The notes: generated by a model not told the origin, from the sequence alone. 23,173 nt of DNA from Blattamonas nauphoetae (GCA_033064195.1 JARBJD010000688.1:1-23173), one strand, 5' to 3'. Shown: positions 1-10,016, counted from the first letter of the stretch. Numbers and translations are program-made.

Positions 1-2
1 CT

Positions 3-461
3 TTCAGTCACTGCACTCCCCACATCACGTTCCGATCCGTCGTGATCATCACCAGCGCGACTGTCTCTTCCAACGACCCAGCCAGACGATGCCAAAAAGA
101 CGACGCTTCTCTCCCTCCGCCTTCCTTTCTTCCGCCTCTTCACTGGTCCTTGTCGCTTCTGCTGGCAGCACAGCGACACGCGGCAGTTGAGTTTCAATTC
201 TGGCAAGATCAACAACTAAAAAGCAAACTGAATTTAGGGAAAGAGAGTTTATTGCAGCCGAAAGGGGAAATTTACGACGATGATGTGGGAGATATGTGTG
301 AGAGAGTGGTTGGAGATCCAAAACTTTGTGTGGTCCATCCTGGATTGAAATGGATTTATGGCTGTTCATCATCTCGTTCTTGTGTTTCATCCTTCATCGT
401 TGGTGCGATTCGGATAGTATTGACACTGTCTATCTCATACTTGAATTTCGGTCAGATCTAA
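3..461 (+). CDS. Possible 3' portion of an unrecognised gene entering from the left edge
   Basis: One frame stays open from the first bases of the window to a TAG at 459-461, giving about 152 codons. Its central part, around 190-330, has ordinary globular composition (for example VEFQFWQDQQLKSKLNLGKE followed by an acidic segment and a Cys-containing stretch). The end is Ser/Cys-rich and less protein-like. I see no methionine start that decides the frame and recognise no domain. A minus-strand frame over the same bases (49-390) has a poorer composition. It could be an exon or decayed fragment of a gene to the left, or a chance frame. Confidence is low. Confidence 0.3.
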   Translation, partial: FSHCTPHITFRSVVIITSATVSSNDPARRCQKDDASLPPPSFLPPLHWSLSLLLAAQRHAAVEFQFWQDQQLKSKLNLGKESLLQPKGEIYDDDVGDMCERVVGDPKLCVVHPGLKWIYGCSSSRSCVSSFIVGAIRIVLTLSISYLNFGQI

Positions 462-879
462 CAAAATGACCTCTTTCTCGCCATCAATTTACGAATCTGC
501 TTGATTTCGCTGCTTTTGACTTCAAAATGGGCACGAGTGGACTTTCTGGGCCAAAGGTGATCGAGGTGTGTTGTGACATTGTAGTTCATCGAGGCTATTC
601 TCTCGTAATAAATTGTCGAATATGGATGTGAACACGTTTTTTCAAAATGTTGAGAATACTGTCGAGATCGTCTCAGAGAATGTCACGATCATTCGATCGT
701 GTTTGATGAGGTCGATCGGCGAACTATATCACTTCATCTTTACGCTTTCTTGATTCATTTCAACTTTATGTCTCGTATTTTCTTACAATTTTTCAAAACA
801 TAGCGATTGATCATGATGTATCGTGAAGTGACAATCTACTGCAGTTCTCCCTTCAAGACACCAATTTTTGGGAAGTGAA
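462..879. other. Non-coding stretch, AT-richer, no gene seen
   Basis: No supported coding frame. The only structure I see is a 32-bp segment at 524-555 that is an imperfect inverted copy of 978-1009, in the tail of the tRNA-like unit downstream. The rest shows no clear motif. Confidence 0.5.
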
Positions 880-961
880 CGTGCGGCGCGTTTGCCTAGC
901 GGTAGCCAACCCCTCTGTCGACTGTTGTGCTCGGGGTTCGACTCCGCCGAGCACAACTTTT
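880..961 (+). ncRNA. tRNA-like Pol III unit (SINE head or tRNA-derived RNA)
   Basis: An A-box-like block (TTTGCCTAGCGGTAGCC, 891-907) lies about 43 bases before a perfect B box (GGTTCGACTCC, 935-945), the normal tRNA spacing. A T-run at 958-961 could end Pol III transcription. The B box sits in the loop of an 11-bp perfect hairpin (924-934 with 947-957), extended by GG/CC to leave a 7-base TTCGACT T-loop with one bulged G. This resembles a tRNA acceptor/T-arm minihelix. An alternative, mutually exclusive hairpin pairs AACCCC (908-913) with GGGGTT (933-938). The 5' bases do not pair with the 3' end as an acceptor stem, so a normal cloverleaf is not supported. Likely a tRNA-derived SINE head or degenerate tRNA. 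Confidence 0.5.
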
Positions 962-1050
962 GCCACTACATAGAGTTTTTGGCCCAGAAAGTCCACCCTT
1001 GCCCAAAATGTGTCATTGTGCCCTAGGTGCAAATAAAGAGTGAAAAATTC
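962..1050 (+). repeat. Tail of the tRNA-like unit, with an inverted partial copy at 524-555
   Basis: The sequence after the T-run, through 'tttggcccagaaagtcca' (978-995) to an AATAAA-like stretch near 1031, contains 32 bases repeated in inverted orientation at 524-555 with a few differences. Two copies in opposite orientation suggest a dispersed repeat body, as expected of a SINE, but no target duplication could be recognised. Confidence 0.4.
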
Positions 1051-1071
1051 CAACAATAACCCAGAAAACGA

Positions 1072-1173
1072 CGGACTGCCTCTAGCAATGCTCGGACTGC
1101 CCTAGCAAAGTCGGACTGCCCCAGCACAAAACGGACTGCCTCTAGTCATACCGCGGACTGCGCGTAGCAACAC
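1072..1173 (+). repeat. Five-copy approximately 20-bp tandem repeat (CGGACTGCC...TAGCA)
   Basis: Units start at 1072, 1093, 1112, 1132 and 1154. Each begins CGGACTG and most continue CCTCTAGCA, with lengths of 19-22 bases. The copies differ mainly in their last third. The array lies immediately downstream of the tRNA-like unit and might be its 3' satellite-like end. There is no coding frame and no CRISPR-like spacer pattern. Confidence 0.75.
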
Positions 1174-1604
1174 CCATTTTTGGTTGTTGTCACCAAGCCT
1201 GTCGTTGTGGGAATCGTCTCTTCTCTTTCGTCACCATCTTGCATCTCAACAGGCCTTCATCTCGTTCGGGCTCTTCATTGGACTCCTGTTTCAAGTATGT
1301 TGACTGTCTCCTCTTTAATTGTATCGCGTATCCAGCTCTTTGCATGTCGTTTTGCCATCATCTACACATTGGAGCTTGATTTTGAAAACGACAAGTTTGT
1401 TATGGACGTTGGTCCCAACCCTTTTCGAAAGAACTACCAAAATCATGATTATGTCATTTCATCAGCTAATTCATACTTGTGTCACTATCGAGATGAGAAA
1501 CGCGTTTCTCTGAAGAAAAGCAAAAAATTATCGAGTCTACAACAACATTTAGACAATCACCATCAAACACGTCCCAAAGAAACAATAATGTGTCGATCAA
1601 TTTC
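1174..1604. other. Upstream region of the large plus-strand gene
   Basis: A 164-codon frame (1180-1674) overlaps the start of the next gene, but its composition and the better frame of the downstream gene argue against it. The frame of the downstream gene is closed by a TGA at about 1492-1494 and is open after it, through a Ser/Thr/Asn-rich stretch, to the first methionine at 1605. The segment may hold promoter, 5' leader or a missed first exon. No specific promoter motif was recognised. Confidence 0.4.
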
Positions 1605-4600
1605 ATGCAAGAAGACATTGAACAAAGCTTCTTGGAAGCATTTGTCTTTGCTGACGATGCTAACGAACGCTTGAAATCACTCGAACAACTGACACCAAGC
1701 TCTGAGCAATTCCTCTATTATGCGATCCTTCATGAACAACTTCTTTCCCCAAATGTGGAAACTACGATGGAAAGATCATTAATGAGAGCTCGCAGACTTA
1801 CGCAATTCAGACAATCCGCTTATCGTCTTCTCAACTTGCGCCGGAGGCTTATGTCGTTTGATGGTGATTCTGAACAAAACAAAGAAAAACAATTCAATAC
1901 ATCAGAGACGATCTTCTCCAAATGCGCTTTAATCACCAAAGACAATTAATTGGCGGATTTCAACGAGTGCAGAATGGAGAGCAATTGGCATCAGTCTTAA
2001 ATCAAGAAAAATTGTCACTCTCAACTATCTGAAAAACAACACCAATTCACAACCAGAAGAATATCTCTCTCCACTGGGCAAATTCAAACATTTTCAAATG
2101 ACTGATACTGACCGTGATGTGGAGCGCATGCTTCATAGCCTCCCTCAGCCACCCATCCACTCACCATGCCTTTTGTTCGGCGTGTCTACAACAAACACAA
2201 ACAATTTGACCAAATTCGGATTCCCTTACCTTAACCCAAATGGAAGCTCTTCTCGAAGAATTTCCGCAACTCCGTCAAGACTCTCATTTCGTCACAAAGT
2301 ATCTTGAGCGACTCGTCCCGACCTCAGAACTTGATATTGATCGAGATTTCGAAGCCCAAGCTGAATATTACACAAAACTCTGGTCATTTGCATAGACATT
2401 GTCGGTTGGACAGACAGACATCAAACTCGCCCTCATGCACTCGTGTCTCGACTTTGACTGGAAACAACACAACCCAAACAAGGATCGATTTCATGAATAT
2501 ATCAAGATTCCTCAACAAGGCGTTTCATTCTTTCGGATGGATCCTGTTTTGGCTTCGGTGGTTCATCTGATGGCCAGTTCAGCATGGACAGATCAATCGT
2601 GTCGAATAATGCCATCCACATCAAGCATAATATGGAACCAATCGTGCCATATCAGCTGATCCACAATTATCTTCTCCATTTTCTCGGATCGGGAACGAAT
2701 GTTGAAGAATACAGCTCATATTTGAACAGACGAGAACTGCGGAGTGTGTTCATTGAGGCGAGCGCTGAAAGGACAACTCGACGGGATTTCGCTCACATCT
2801 GACGAGAACCAACAGATAGCTGAATTGCAGGATCGAATTGATCTCAATTTCGTTGATTGGAATAAAACTGTCATCGACTCTGACGATCCAATCTCGCTGG
2901 AAATCAGCGTGAAGAATGTGAAGAAACTGCAAATGAAAGTGTACGAGATGAACACGCGTCATTATTTCACCAAAGAAAAGCAACAAATCCCACTCAACAT
3001 GGATTTGGATGGACTCTCCCCTCATTCGAACAGGAAATGGATTTCTCGTCCATCGCCCCCATCGTCCAGCATGTCGAGAAGCTTCCGTTGGAAGAACTGA
3101 ATGGACGCTGTGGTGTCTTCATCGTGGATGTCGTGGGAGGGGACAGACAAGCCGCGCTCATCAAGAAAGGGACTCTGCGCTTCTTGGAACGGCCAACAGT
3201 GAACGGACAAGCTTTGCTTGTGCTGAATGAGAAGAACGTGGTTGTCTCGAAAGAGCGAGCGGCTGTTTGGGTTGATGGAGTGAAATACACGCGGACTGCC
3301 GCGGACGATGTGATCGCCGATCTCCAGCCTGACGAAATCCTCATCCCATTCTCAACGCGCAGTGGAAGGACCAGCAAACAGATTATTCTCAGCGACACCA
3401 CGACAGGTCTCTGTGCTCTGAAGAACTTCGATCATCTCTCTGAAAACTACTCGTTTTCCTGCCAAATCTTTGTGGATCGAGAAGAGCTGATTCAGTTCAA
3501 GACAGCTCATGTTCTGCTTCGCCCCAGCCTCCACTGCAACAACACCCCGTCGTCCGTGTCGTTGGTGGAAAACGTGATTGTGACAGTGAAAGCCACAGAC
3601 TTGGACGGAATCCCGACGATCAAACAATTTGACGATGTCGTGTTTGTGGACAATGAACTGACATGTCTGGAAGTGATGATTGGCGACAACCTCGCATCTT
3701 TCGCCGTTGAGGTTCAGGGTCGTGTTCGGATCGTGTCTGACCTCAACCGCCCACAAGATGTGTCGGCATCTCGGTCCTTCCACGTGAACCAGATCAACTC
3801 CTCGTTCGGACTGGTGTGCTGTGAGCTTCAACACTGCTCCGAGCGAGGGTATGTTCTGAAAGTGAACGGCAAGGCGGGTGAAGCCATTAGCTCGCATGCT
3901 GTCGATTTTTCGTTTGATTGGAGAATTCTCAATGCAAGGTGTTCTTACAGAGCGCTTGGCGACAGATGCCAATGGCGAGATTGTGGTAGGACAATTATCG
4001 GAAATTGCTCAATTCTCAGCGACCCTCAACGCTGGGACGAAGAAGAGCACGTTCAAGTTCAGTGTTGATTGTGACGAGCAGGAGGAGGGAAGATGTTGAG
4101 GAAGACAGTCCCGACCAAATCGTGACAGTCGAAGGAGCCGACACCCCAATTGCCCTTCCTGTCCGAGAATGTGACAGCGACAAGCTGTTCCTGCTGTCCA
4201 TGACGCGGGACTGGACGCCTCTCACCAACTGTTCACAGTTCTTGACAGTCAAGAACGGGCTGATCATCATTTCGGGAAGAGCGCCTGCGGGTGACTACAC
4301 TCTCTTCAACTGGACATCCGGATCGACCGTCCGTGTCAGCGTCATCCGATCCACGCAGCAGCTGAGAGGCACGACAGTCATCGGACGGAACAAGATCGGA
4401 GTCTGTCGACGAAGTGCCACCGCAATCGAAAGAGTATCACAAACTGAAGACGGAGATGTGAAGATTCGTCTGTTGAATCCGACCCCGTCCACGCGTGTTC
4501 ATGTCTTTCTCAGCTCCTTCCAGCCTGTCTTTGATGCTCAAACGAATTTGGCGCTCTCAAACCGCGTTGAAGACAGCATCCAAATCCTCCCGAATTCCAT

Positions 4601-7034
4601 CTCCCAATTCAATTCCAACAAACGACTTGGAACCGAACAGCTGTACGTTCTGAACAGACGAGCGCAGCCACACAAACTTGAACAACCCTCGATGTTCCAT
4701 CGATTCTGATCAATCCTGTTGTGAATGACGAAACCAGACGGAAGGACACGCCGGTGCGGGACAAAGAACGTTTTAGCGATTCAAGACCAGATGACAGCAG
4801 TGCGGGGCAGACTTCGAAAACGATGAAGTCAAGCAAGCGACATGACGGATCAGGCGAGCATGATCGATTCAGGACAACCGACGAGGGCACTCTCGATTGG
4901 ATGAAGACTGCTTCATTAGTCAAACACAACATTCCAGTTCAAGCTGGTCCCCACGCTGAGATTCTTCTGGCAGGGAAGGACGAACTGGGTGGACGCACTG
5001 TGTGTACTGTGATTGTCACTGATGAAGATCGAACACTCTGCCGAAGATTCACCCTCACGCTGCCTCCTCAGCCATCCGACGCTGACGACACAAACAGGAC
5101 AGAAGTGCGAATGATGCAGCCGTTTGATGGACTCAAACATTTTGTGGAGACGAACACAGCATCGCTCATTCTCCCGCAGTCAGCCTTCGACCACTGGCCT
5201 CCTCCGACAGCCTCGACTCTTCCGCATCCGTCTTACACAATGATTGGAAAACGATCGATCCAGATCGGAGACATGAGTGCCGTCAAACATAGCCAGTTTG
5301 CGTCGATACGAGGCCTGTTCCATCTGATGGTCAGTATCTTTGGAGCGGAGAGCAGTTCAACACAATTCGCTCGTCTCAAGAAATTCGAAGAACTTTTTGG
5401 GCAACTGGGAGGACTCACTGAATCCGAGAAAGTGAAGAGATACTCGCAGATGCCATGCCACGAAACAAACCTGTTTTTCTTCCACAAAGCACCAGCTCTG
5501 TTTGCATCATCCATTGCTCCTTGCTAAAGAACAAGAAGGAGAAGCGAATCATCGATTACTTCGTCACAGGAAGTGCGACCGAGAGCCAGCTCCTCAACCT
5601 CATCAAACCGAATGTCTTCGCTGAACTGAATGCTTTGGAACAGATTCTCGTCGTTGAAATGCTCGTCAGCATCCTCATCGGAACGAAAGATCCCATGAAA
5701 ACTGAACAAGCACAATCATACGCACTCAATTTCCTCCTCACAGTCAAACATCGAGTGACAAGTCGCCCAGAAAACAAGGAGCACGATGCCAAACTGTTTG
5801 AGATTGCACTGAAAGCGGGTCTCGGTGGAGATGCAGGGTCCACCCCGAAGGACGATCGGTCTCACTCGCCTCATGCACCTCCCGATGTTGACGATATCTT
5901 GTCCGAATGCTTTGACGAAGATAGAGAGAGTGACGAAGCCCGTTTTGGTGCTCCAAGTGGTGGCTTCGGTCCTCCAAGTCGTGGCTTCGGTCCTACAAGT
6001 AGTGGCTTCGGTCCTACAAGTAGTGGCTTCGGTCCTACAAGTGGTGGCTTCGGTCCTACAAGTAGTGGCTTCGGTCCTACAAGTGGTGGCTTCGGTCCTA
6101 CAAGTGGTGGCTTCGGTCCTACAAGTGGTGGCTTCGGTCCTACAAGTGGTGGCTTCGGTCCTACAAGTAGTGGCTTCGGTCCTACAAGTGGTGGCTTCGG
6201 TCCTCCAAGTCGTGGCTTCGGTCCTACAAGTGGTGGCTTCGGTCCTACAAGTAGTGGCTTCGGTCCTACAAGTGGTGGCTTCGGTCCTCCAAGTCGTGGC
6301 TTCGGTCCTACAAGTGGTGGCTTCGGTCCTACAAGTCGTGGCTTCGGTCCTACAAGTGGTGGCTTCGGTCCTCCAAGTCGTGGCTTCGGTCCTACAAGTG
6401 GTGGCTTCGGTCCTACAAGTGGTGGCTTCGGTCCTCCAAGTCGTGGCTTCGGTCCTACAAGTGGTGGCTTCGGTCCTACAAGTGGTGGCTTCGGTCCTAC
6501 AAGTAGTGGCTTCGGTCCTACAAGTGGTGGCTTCGGTCCTACAAGTGGTGGCTTCGGTCCTACAAGTAGTGGCTTCGGTCCTACAAGTAGTGGCTTCGGT
6601 CCTACAAGTGGTGGCTTCGGACAACAAGGTGGCGGATTCGGACAGAACCAAAAAGGTGGCGGATTCGGACCGTTTCTCCGGCCAAACTCCATCCCAGAAA
6701 AGCGTACACTTGCGACACCATTCTCAGCAACACGTCAAGTGCGACGTTGGACCTCGACATTCTGCTCCAGATTCCACAGGGTTCGATGCCCGTCAAAGGC
6801 GGTTTCTACACAAAGACTCTCCACCGGCGTGTGAGGGAGTACTCGTCAGAGATCTTGAGCTATTCGTTCTACTTCCCTGAACCAGGCGAGTTTTCTCATT
6901 ATCCAGCGCATGTGATGAGAAAAGAACGAATTGTTGCGATTGGAAAGGGATTGGTCATCGCGAGGATGAAGAGAATGGAAAGCTCATCGTCGAAGAGGGC
7001 ACAGACGATCCCACCCAACAAGAGGATCTCAATT
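1605..7034 (+). pseudogene. Large macroglobulin-like domain protein, N-terminal three quarters (host gene, disrupted)
   Basis: Starts at ATG 1605 (MQEDIEQSFLEAF), with no signal peptide, so probably intracellular. Residues encoded by 1605-2810 form helical segments (for example KYLERLVPTSELDIDRDFEA and HCFL-type helices). From about 2885 come beta-sandwich, macroglobulin-like domains: SLEISVKNVKKLQMKVYEMN, CGVFIVDVVGGDRQAALIKK, HVLLRPSLHCNN, VTVKATDLDGIPTIKQFDD and DVSASRSFHVN. The order matches a family of about 1,900-2,000 residues that I recall from diverse protists and some bacteria; its function is unknown. No CGEQ thioester motif is seen. The frame changes near 1890, 2030, 2170, 2240, 2590, 2755, 3020, 3915, 4085, 4695, 5515, 6740 and 6965, and a TAG lies at 2393-2395. 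An FG-repeat array occupies 5944-6615. The coding sequence stops at a transposon and resumes at 10639. It is either a pseudogene or an active gene blurred by read errors. Confidence 0.75.
5944..6615 (+). repeat. 32 tandem 21-bp units encoding FGPTSGG
   Basis: Thirty-two units of exactly 21 bases (TTCGGTCCTACAAGTGGTGG plus C and variants) encode FG[P/A][T/P]S[G/S/R]G in the frame of the surrounding protein, followed by degenerate FGQQGG and GFGQNQKGG units. FGPPSRG variants sit at units 2, 13, 17, 21 and 24, giving a higher-order period of about 4 units in the middle. The near identity of units points to recent expansion. No frame break occurs inside the array, unlike the flanks. The 7-residue units make a low-complexity, disordered Gly/Ser/Pro/Phe tract that resembles FG-rich phase-separating regions. 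The unit length keeps several frames open on both strands, which explains the long shadow frames here. Confidence 0.95.
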
Positions 7035-7126
7035 GGTTAAGTATAGGCGCAGATCCGATTTTCGCTACACGCAGATCTAAAAAAAGGGATACGCGCAGAT
7101 CCAAATGGATACGCGCAGATCCAAAA
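7035..7126 (+). repeat. Left terminal inverted repeat with four CGCAGATCC-type iterons
   Basis: Copies of CGCAGATC(C/T) start at 7048, 7070, 7094 and 7114, spaced 20-24 bases apart, with GGATACGCGCAGATCCAAAT as a partly tandem unit. The same arrangement occurs at all four element ends in the window. Regularly spaced sites at the ends suggest multiple transposase-binding sites. Confidence 0.85.
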
Positions 7127-7233
7127 GGATCGTTGATTGTTTTGTGCTTACCATATCCAATTCATGTCATTTCACTCTGATTGCTCACAATTCTTTTTTA
7201 CTCTCACATACTTTTCATAAATCTAATTTTGTA

Positions 7234-7323
7234 ATGTCGTCATTCGAGAATGTTGATCTTACCATCACCCGTCTCTCGATTGATGTTACAACTCCAAATC
7301 AGAGTCCAATATTACTTAGCTTG
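7234..7323 (+). CDS. Shared first exon of the element-borne gene
   Basis: ATG at 7234 opens a 30-codon exon (MSSFENVDLTITRLSID, then a hydrophobic end, ILLSL), followed directly by GTATGT, a strong 5' splice site, at 7324. Acceptor candidates lie at 7385 (CTTTAG) and 7498 (TTCTCGCAG). The second transposon has a homologous segment at 17732-17814 (TSSQDKVDLTITR...), also followed by a GTATAC donor, but with ACG in place of ATG. Conservation of amino acids and donor position in both elements argues for a true exon. No domain is recognised. It is probably joined to the coiled-coil reading frames downstream, but the splice path is not resolved. Confidence 0.6.
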
Positions 7324-7498
7324 GTATGTCATTTTCCCACACTGACCATATTTTTCCCTTTTCTTGCACATGGATCACGCTTTAGGCTGTTCTGTGTATC
7401 CATTTGATTGCCCACCTTTTCCTCTTCATTGTCTGCTCTTATTCTTAAAATATTCACGTACCTCAACTCTTTGCTCTTTCATTCCTCTGTTCTCGCAG

Positions 7499-10016
7499 GA
7501 TCTGCATCTTTCTCTTCATCCTACTCCTCCTCTTCTCTCGAAACCATCTCGATCCTCATCAGGATCCTCCTCAACGTAACTTGGGTGATATCTGTCTTGA
7601 ATGATCAACAAGTGATCCAGATGATCAGCAACTTAATGTAAATTTGACAACTTTCCTGATCCATCGCGATCCTGCTTCTTCTGATGCCACTCGTCAAAAT
7701 TTCGTTCTGATGTTGGCGTTTGGTGAGTCTTTTCCGTGAAAATGAAATACCAGCACCGGATACGGCTTGGATGAACGATATTTTCGCTTAATTATCCGCC
7801 TCCACAACAACAGGCTGTGAAACCGACCCAACCACCAAATTGAGCCCCTTCACCAGTTCCACGAGCATCCACTCCTCAAGCACAGAACAATGTTCAGTCA
7901 AAAGAGCGAATGGAGGCCGAACGCAGAGTGGAAGAAGCCAAAGCCAGACAAAGAGAGATCTTATAGACCCTCCAAAAACCGGTTTTATTTATGAAACCGG
8001 CTAAAATCAAAATAAGACGTTTCATCCACAATTTCGCCAAAATCTCTGAACACGTCACGTAATACACCATTTCAAGAAGAACTAGAGATTTTTCAAAAAC
8101 CAAGAAGTGACGAAAAGAAGGCATTTTCCCCATTATTTGGAAACTTTCTCATGTTTTTTTGCGATTTTGATGATATTCTCTCTTATCAAACTACTGTTAC
8201 CATGTTTCTAAGAGTTATTAAAGTACAATTCTTGCATTATATTATGAAAAATGACCTTATAATGAATAAAACCGGTTTTGTATATTTTAGCCGGTTTTGT
8301 GAAGAAGCTCGTCGCAACTTTTTTAATCAACAGGAACAGGCCCGACGGAACAAAATGACAATTGATGCCCAAATGGATGGAAGCAATGCTCCCCCTTCGC
8401 TTCCCCCGTCACAATATTCTCAGCCCTCCCCTCGAAGATTATTTCATCAAACCAAAGCAAGCTACTTCACCTGCAAAACCTAAAAAGGCTGTTGCAAAGG
8501 CAGTTCGAAAGAAATCAGTCTCTCCACGCCCAACATCAGCTCCTTGACCAAGTTCAGCTGCTCCTGCACCCAAACAGGCTCCACCGAAGAGTGCAGAGAG
8601 AAGGTCACTCTCAGCCAGGCGTGTCACTCCCACAGTCGCCGATCGACCAAAGACCGGCTCACCTCTGTCCGATCGCCCCAAAAGCACCGACCAACAGAAA
8701 ATGCAGAAATTGGAAGACCAATTTGGGGAGTTGCAGGGAATGCTTCAACGAGCAGCCTCGCCAGCTCCGTCTCAGCCACGCTCAGCCCGACCGAGGACAC
8801 CGACCGGCGTGTCAGTACAACAGTCGAAAGAGACAAAACCAGCAACACCGTCAAAACAGGTTTCGGAGCAGTTGGGAGTGGGAGTGTCGACGATGGTGTT
8901 GAGTGACATTGACAGGCAGTTTGAGGAAGAGGAGAGACGGCTCAGGGAACAGAAGGAGGGAAAGGCGGTGGATTTCAAGATTCAGGCGTCGTCGACGATG
9001 ATGAATGAGATCGACAGGCAGTTCGAAGAGGAAGAGAGACACCTCCAAGCGGAAGAGAAGCAGCGGCGACGAGAGGAACAGATGGCAGCCATCGCCGCAT
9101 CAGTCCTGCCAGCTCGGACGGAAGATGAATAAACTCAAAGTGAACGCCAACGCGAAGAAGGGTCAGCGGAAGAGCTCAAATTACTTGGAAGATCACGCGA
9201 TGATGGAAGCAAAGGCCAGCGACGTGAAGAACGGTGCAGACCGCGTTCGGAGGTTGTTGTTGGGAGAGGACGAGCAGAAGGATTTGGATGAAGGTCCGTG
9301 CGGAGTGAAGATTGTGCGGAGAGGGGAAGGAATGAATCGAATTAGGCAGCTGCACAACAAAAACAAAGTGGACGACAAGAAACAGCGGGAATACGAAGAG
9401 AAACTGCAACAGCTCGAGTTGGAGAAGAAGGCACAGGCAGGCGACAAACCGTGGCTGACGAGAGGGAAGTCGAAAGAGGAGAAAGCGCTGGAAGAAGAGA
9501 AGCGGAGGATCGAGCAAGAGATGAAGGACGATGAGGAGGCCGAGCGGTGGAAGGTGGTGAAGGAGGCGCAGATGAAGGAGAGGGAGACGCGAGACGCGGA
9601 GAGGAAGGCGTTCCAAAAGCTGATTGCGAAGAAGAAGAAGAAACAGAATCGGAGTCACTCGGTCGGCGACGAGGAAGATGTTGTGATTCTCGTCGCCCCA
9701 AATCGAAAACCAGTCCAGACGACAGAGACTGTGGAGCAGAAGAAGGAGGAAGTGAGCATTGATGTGGAAGTGCTGGTCTCATCCAAATCGCCACAACGCC
9801 CATCCTCAACAAAGAAAACACCAGCTCGTTCGTCTTCAGCCCGCTCAGGCTACTCCAAAGAAGGTCGCAGCTACTTCGAAGGAGGGCAGCCCACAAGCAA
9901 CACACACGCCTCCGAAAATTGGGTCGTCGAAAGGGAAGGTCGAGCGGGAGAAAGAGAAGCGGAGCGAAAACGTGCAAAGGTCGTCGCCGTTCGCCAATGT
10001 GGAGCGAGGAGAGTGA
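7499..10016 (+). pseudogene. Element-borne charged coiled-coil protein gene, decayed
   Basis: Readable blocks in changing frames run from a segment with LNVNLTTFLIHRDPASSDAT (about 7635-7695) through Pro/Gln-rich sequence, ERMEAERRVEEAKARQREI (7907-7960), EEARRNFFNQQEQARRNKM (8301-8357), an Ala/Pro/Ser-rich basic linker (8460-8700), and two IDRQFEEEERRL-type repeats (8910-9045). A long Glu/Lys/Arg coiled coil follows (9129-9650), then a Ser/Thr/Pro/Lys tail ending in a TGA at 10014-10016. There is a TGA at 8545-8547 in an otherwise good frame, frame changes near 9125 and 9835, and a nested element at 7974-8300. The length and composition suggest a cytoskeletal or scaffold type of protein, but no family is recognised. 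It is either captured host sequence or the family's own accessory gene. Confidence 0.55.
7974..8300. mobile_element. Nested roughly 330-bp MITE-like element with ACCGG-rich ends
   Basis: Each end holds two ACCGG blocks in mirror order: AAAACCGGTTTTATTTATGA then AAACCGGCTAAAAT on the left, and the reverse complement of a matching pair (8265-8300) on the right. It interrupts coiled-coil coding sequence of the 3.6-kb element (...KARQREI before, EEARRNFF after), is AT-rich, and has no supported gene. A target duplication was not clear, so the exact ends and superfamily are open. Confidence 0.55.

Noticed and set aside
880-961. An ordinary tRNA gene
   Set aside because: The 5' end cannot pair with the 3' end as an acceptor stem, and the T-arm lies in an 11-bp contiguous hairpin, so no normal cloverleaf forms by hand.
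1072-1173. CRISPR array
   Set aside because: Units are adjacent, with no spacers of constant length, and the context is eukaryotic. The 21-bp coding array was rejected for the same reason.
1180-1674. 164-codon frame upstream of the large gene
   Set aside because: It overlaps the well-supported start at 1605 in another phase and has composition typical of non-coding DNA.
3037-4068. A classical thioester alpha-2-macroglobulin
   Set aside because: No CGEQ-type motif and no signal peptide are visible; only the sandwich-domain pattern is alike.
5716-6880. Long frames in other phases and on the minus strand (5716-6651, 5871-6692, 5825-6880), encoding TEATTCR-, VGPKPPL- and VASVLQV-type repeats
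   Set aside because: They are shadows of the 21-bp array, whose unit length leaves several phases stop-free. Only the FGPTSGG phase continues into conserved protein on both sides.
7894-8133. 79-codon minus-strand frame across the nested element
   Set aside because: It spans the junction of the nested element and the coiled-coil cargo in antisense and has no conserved features.
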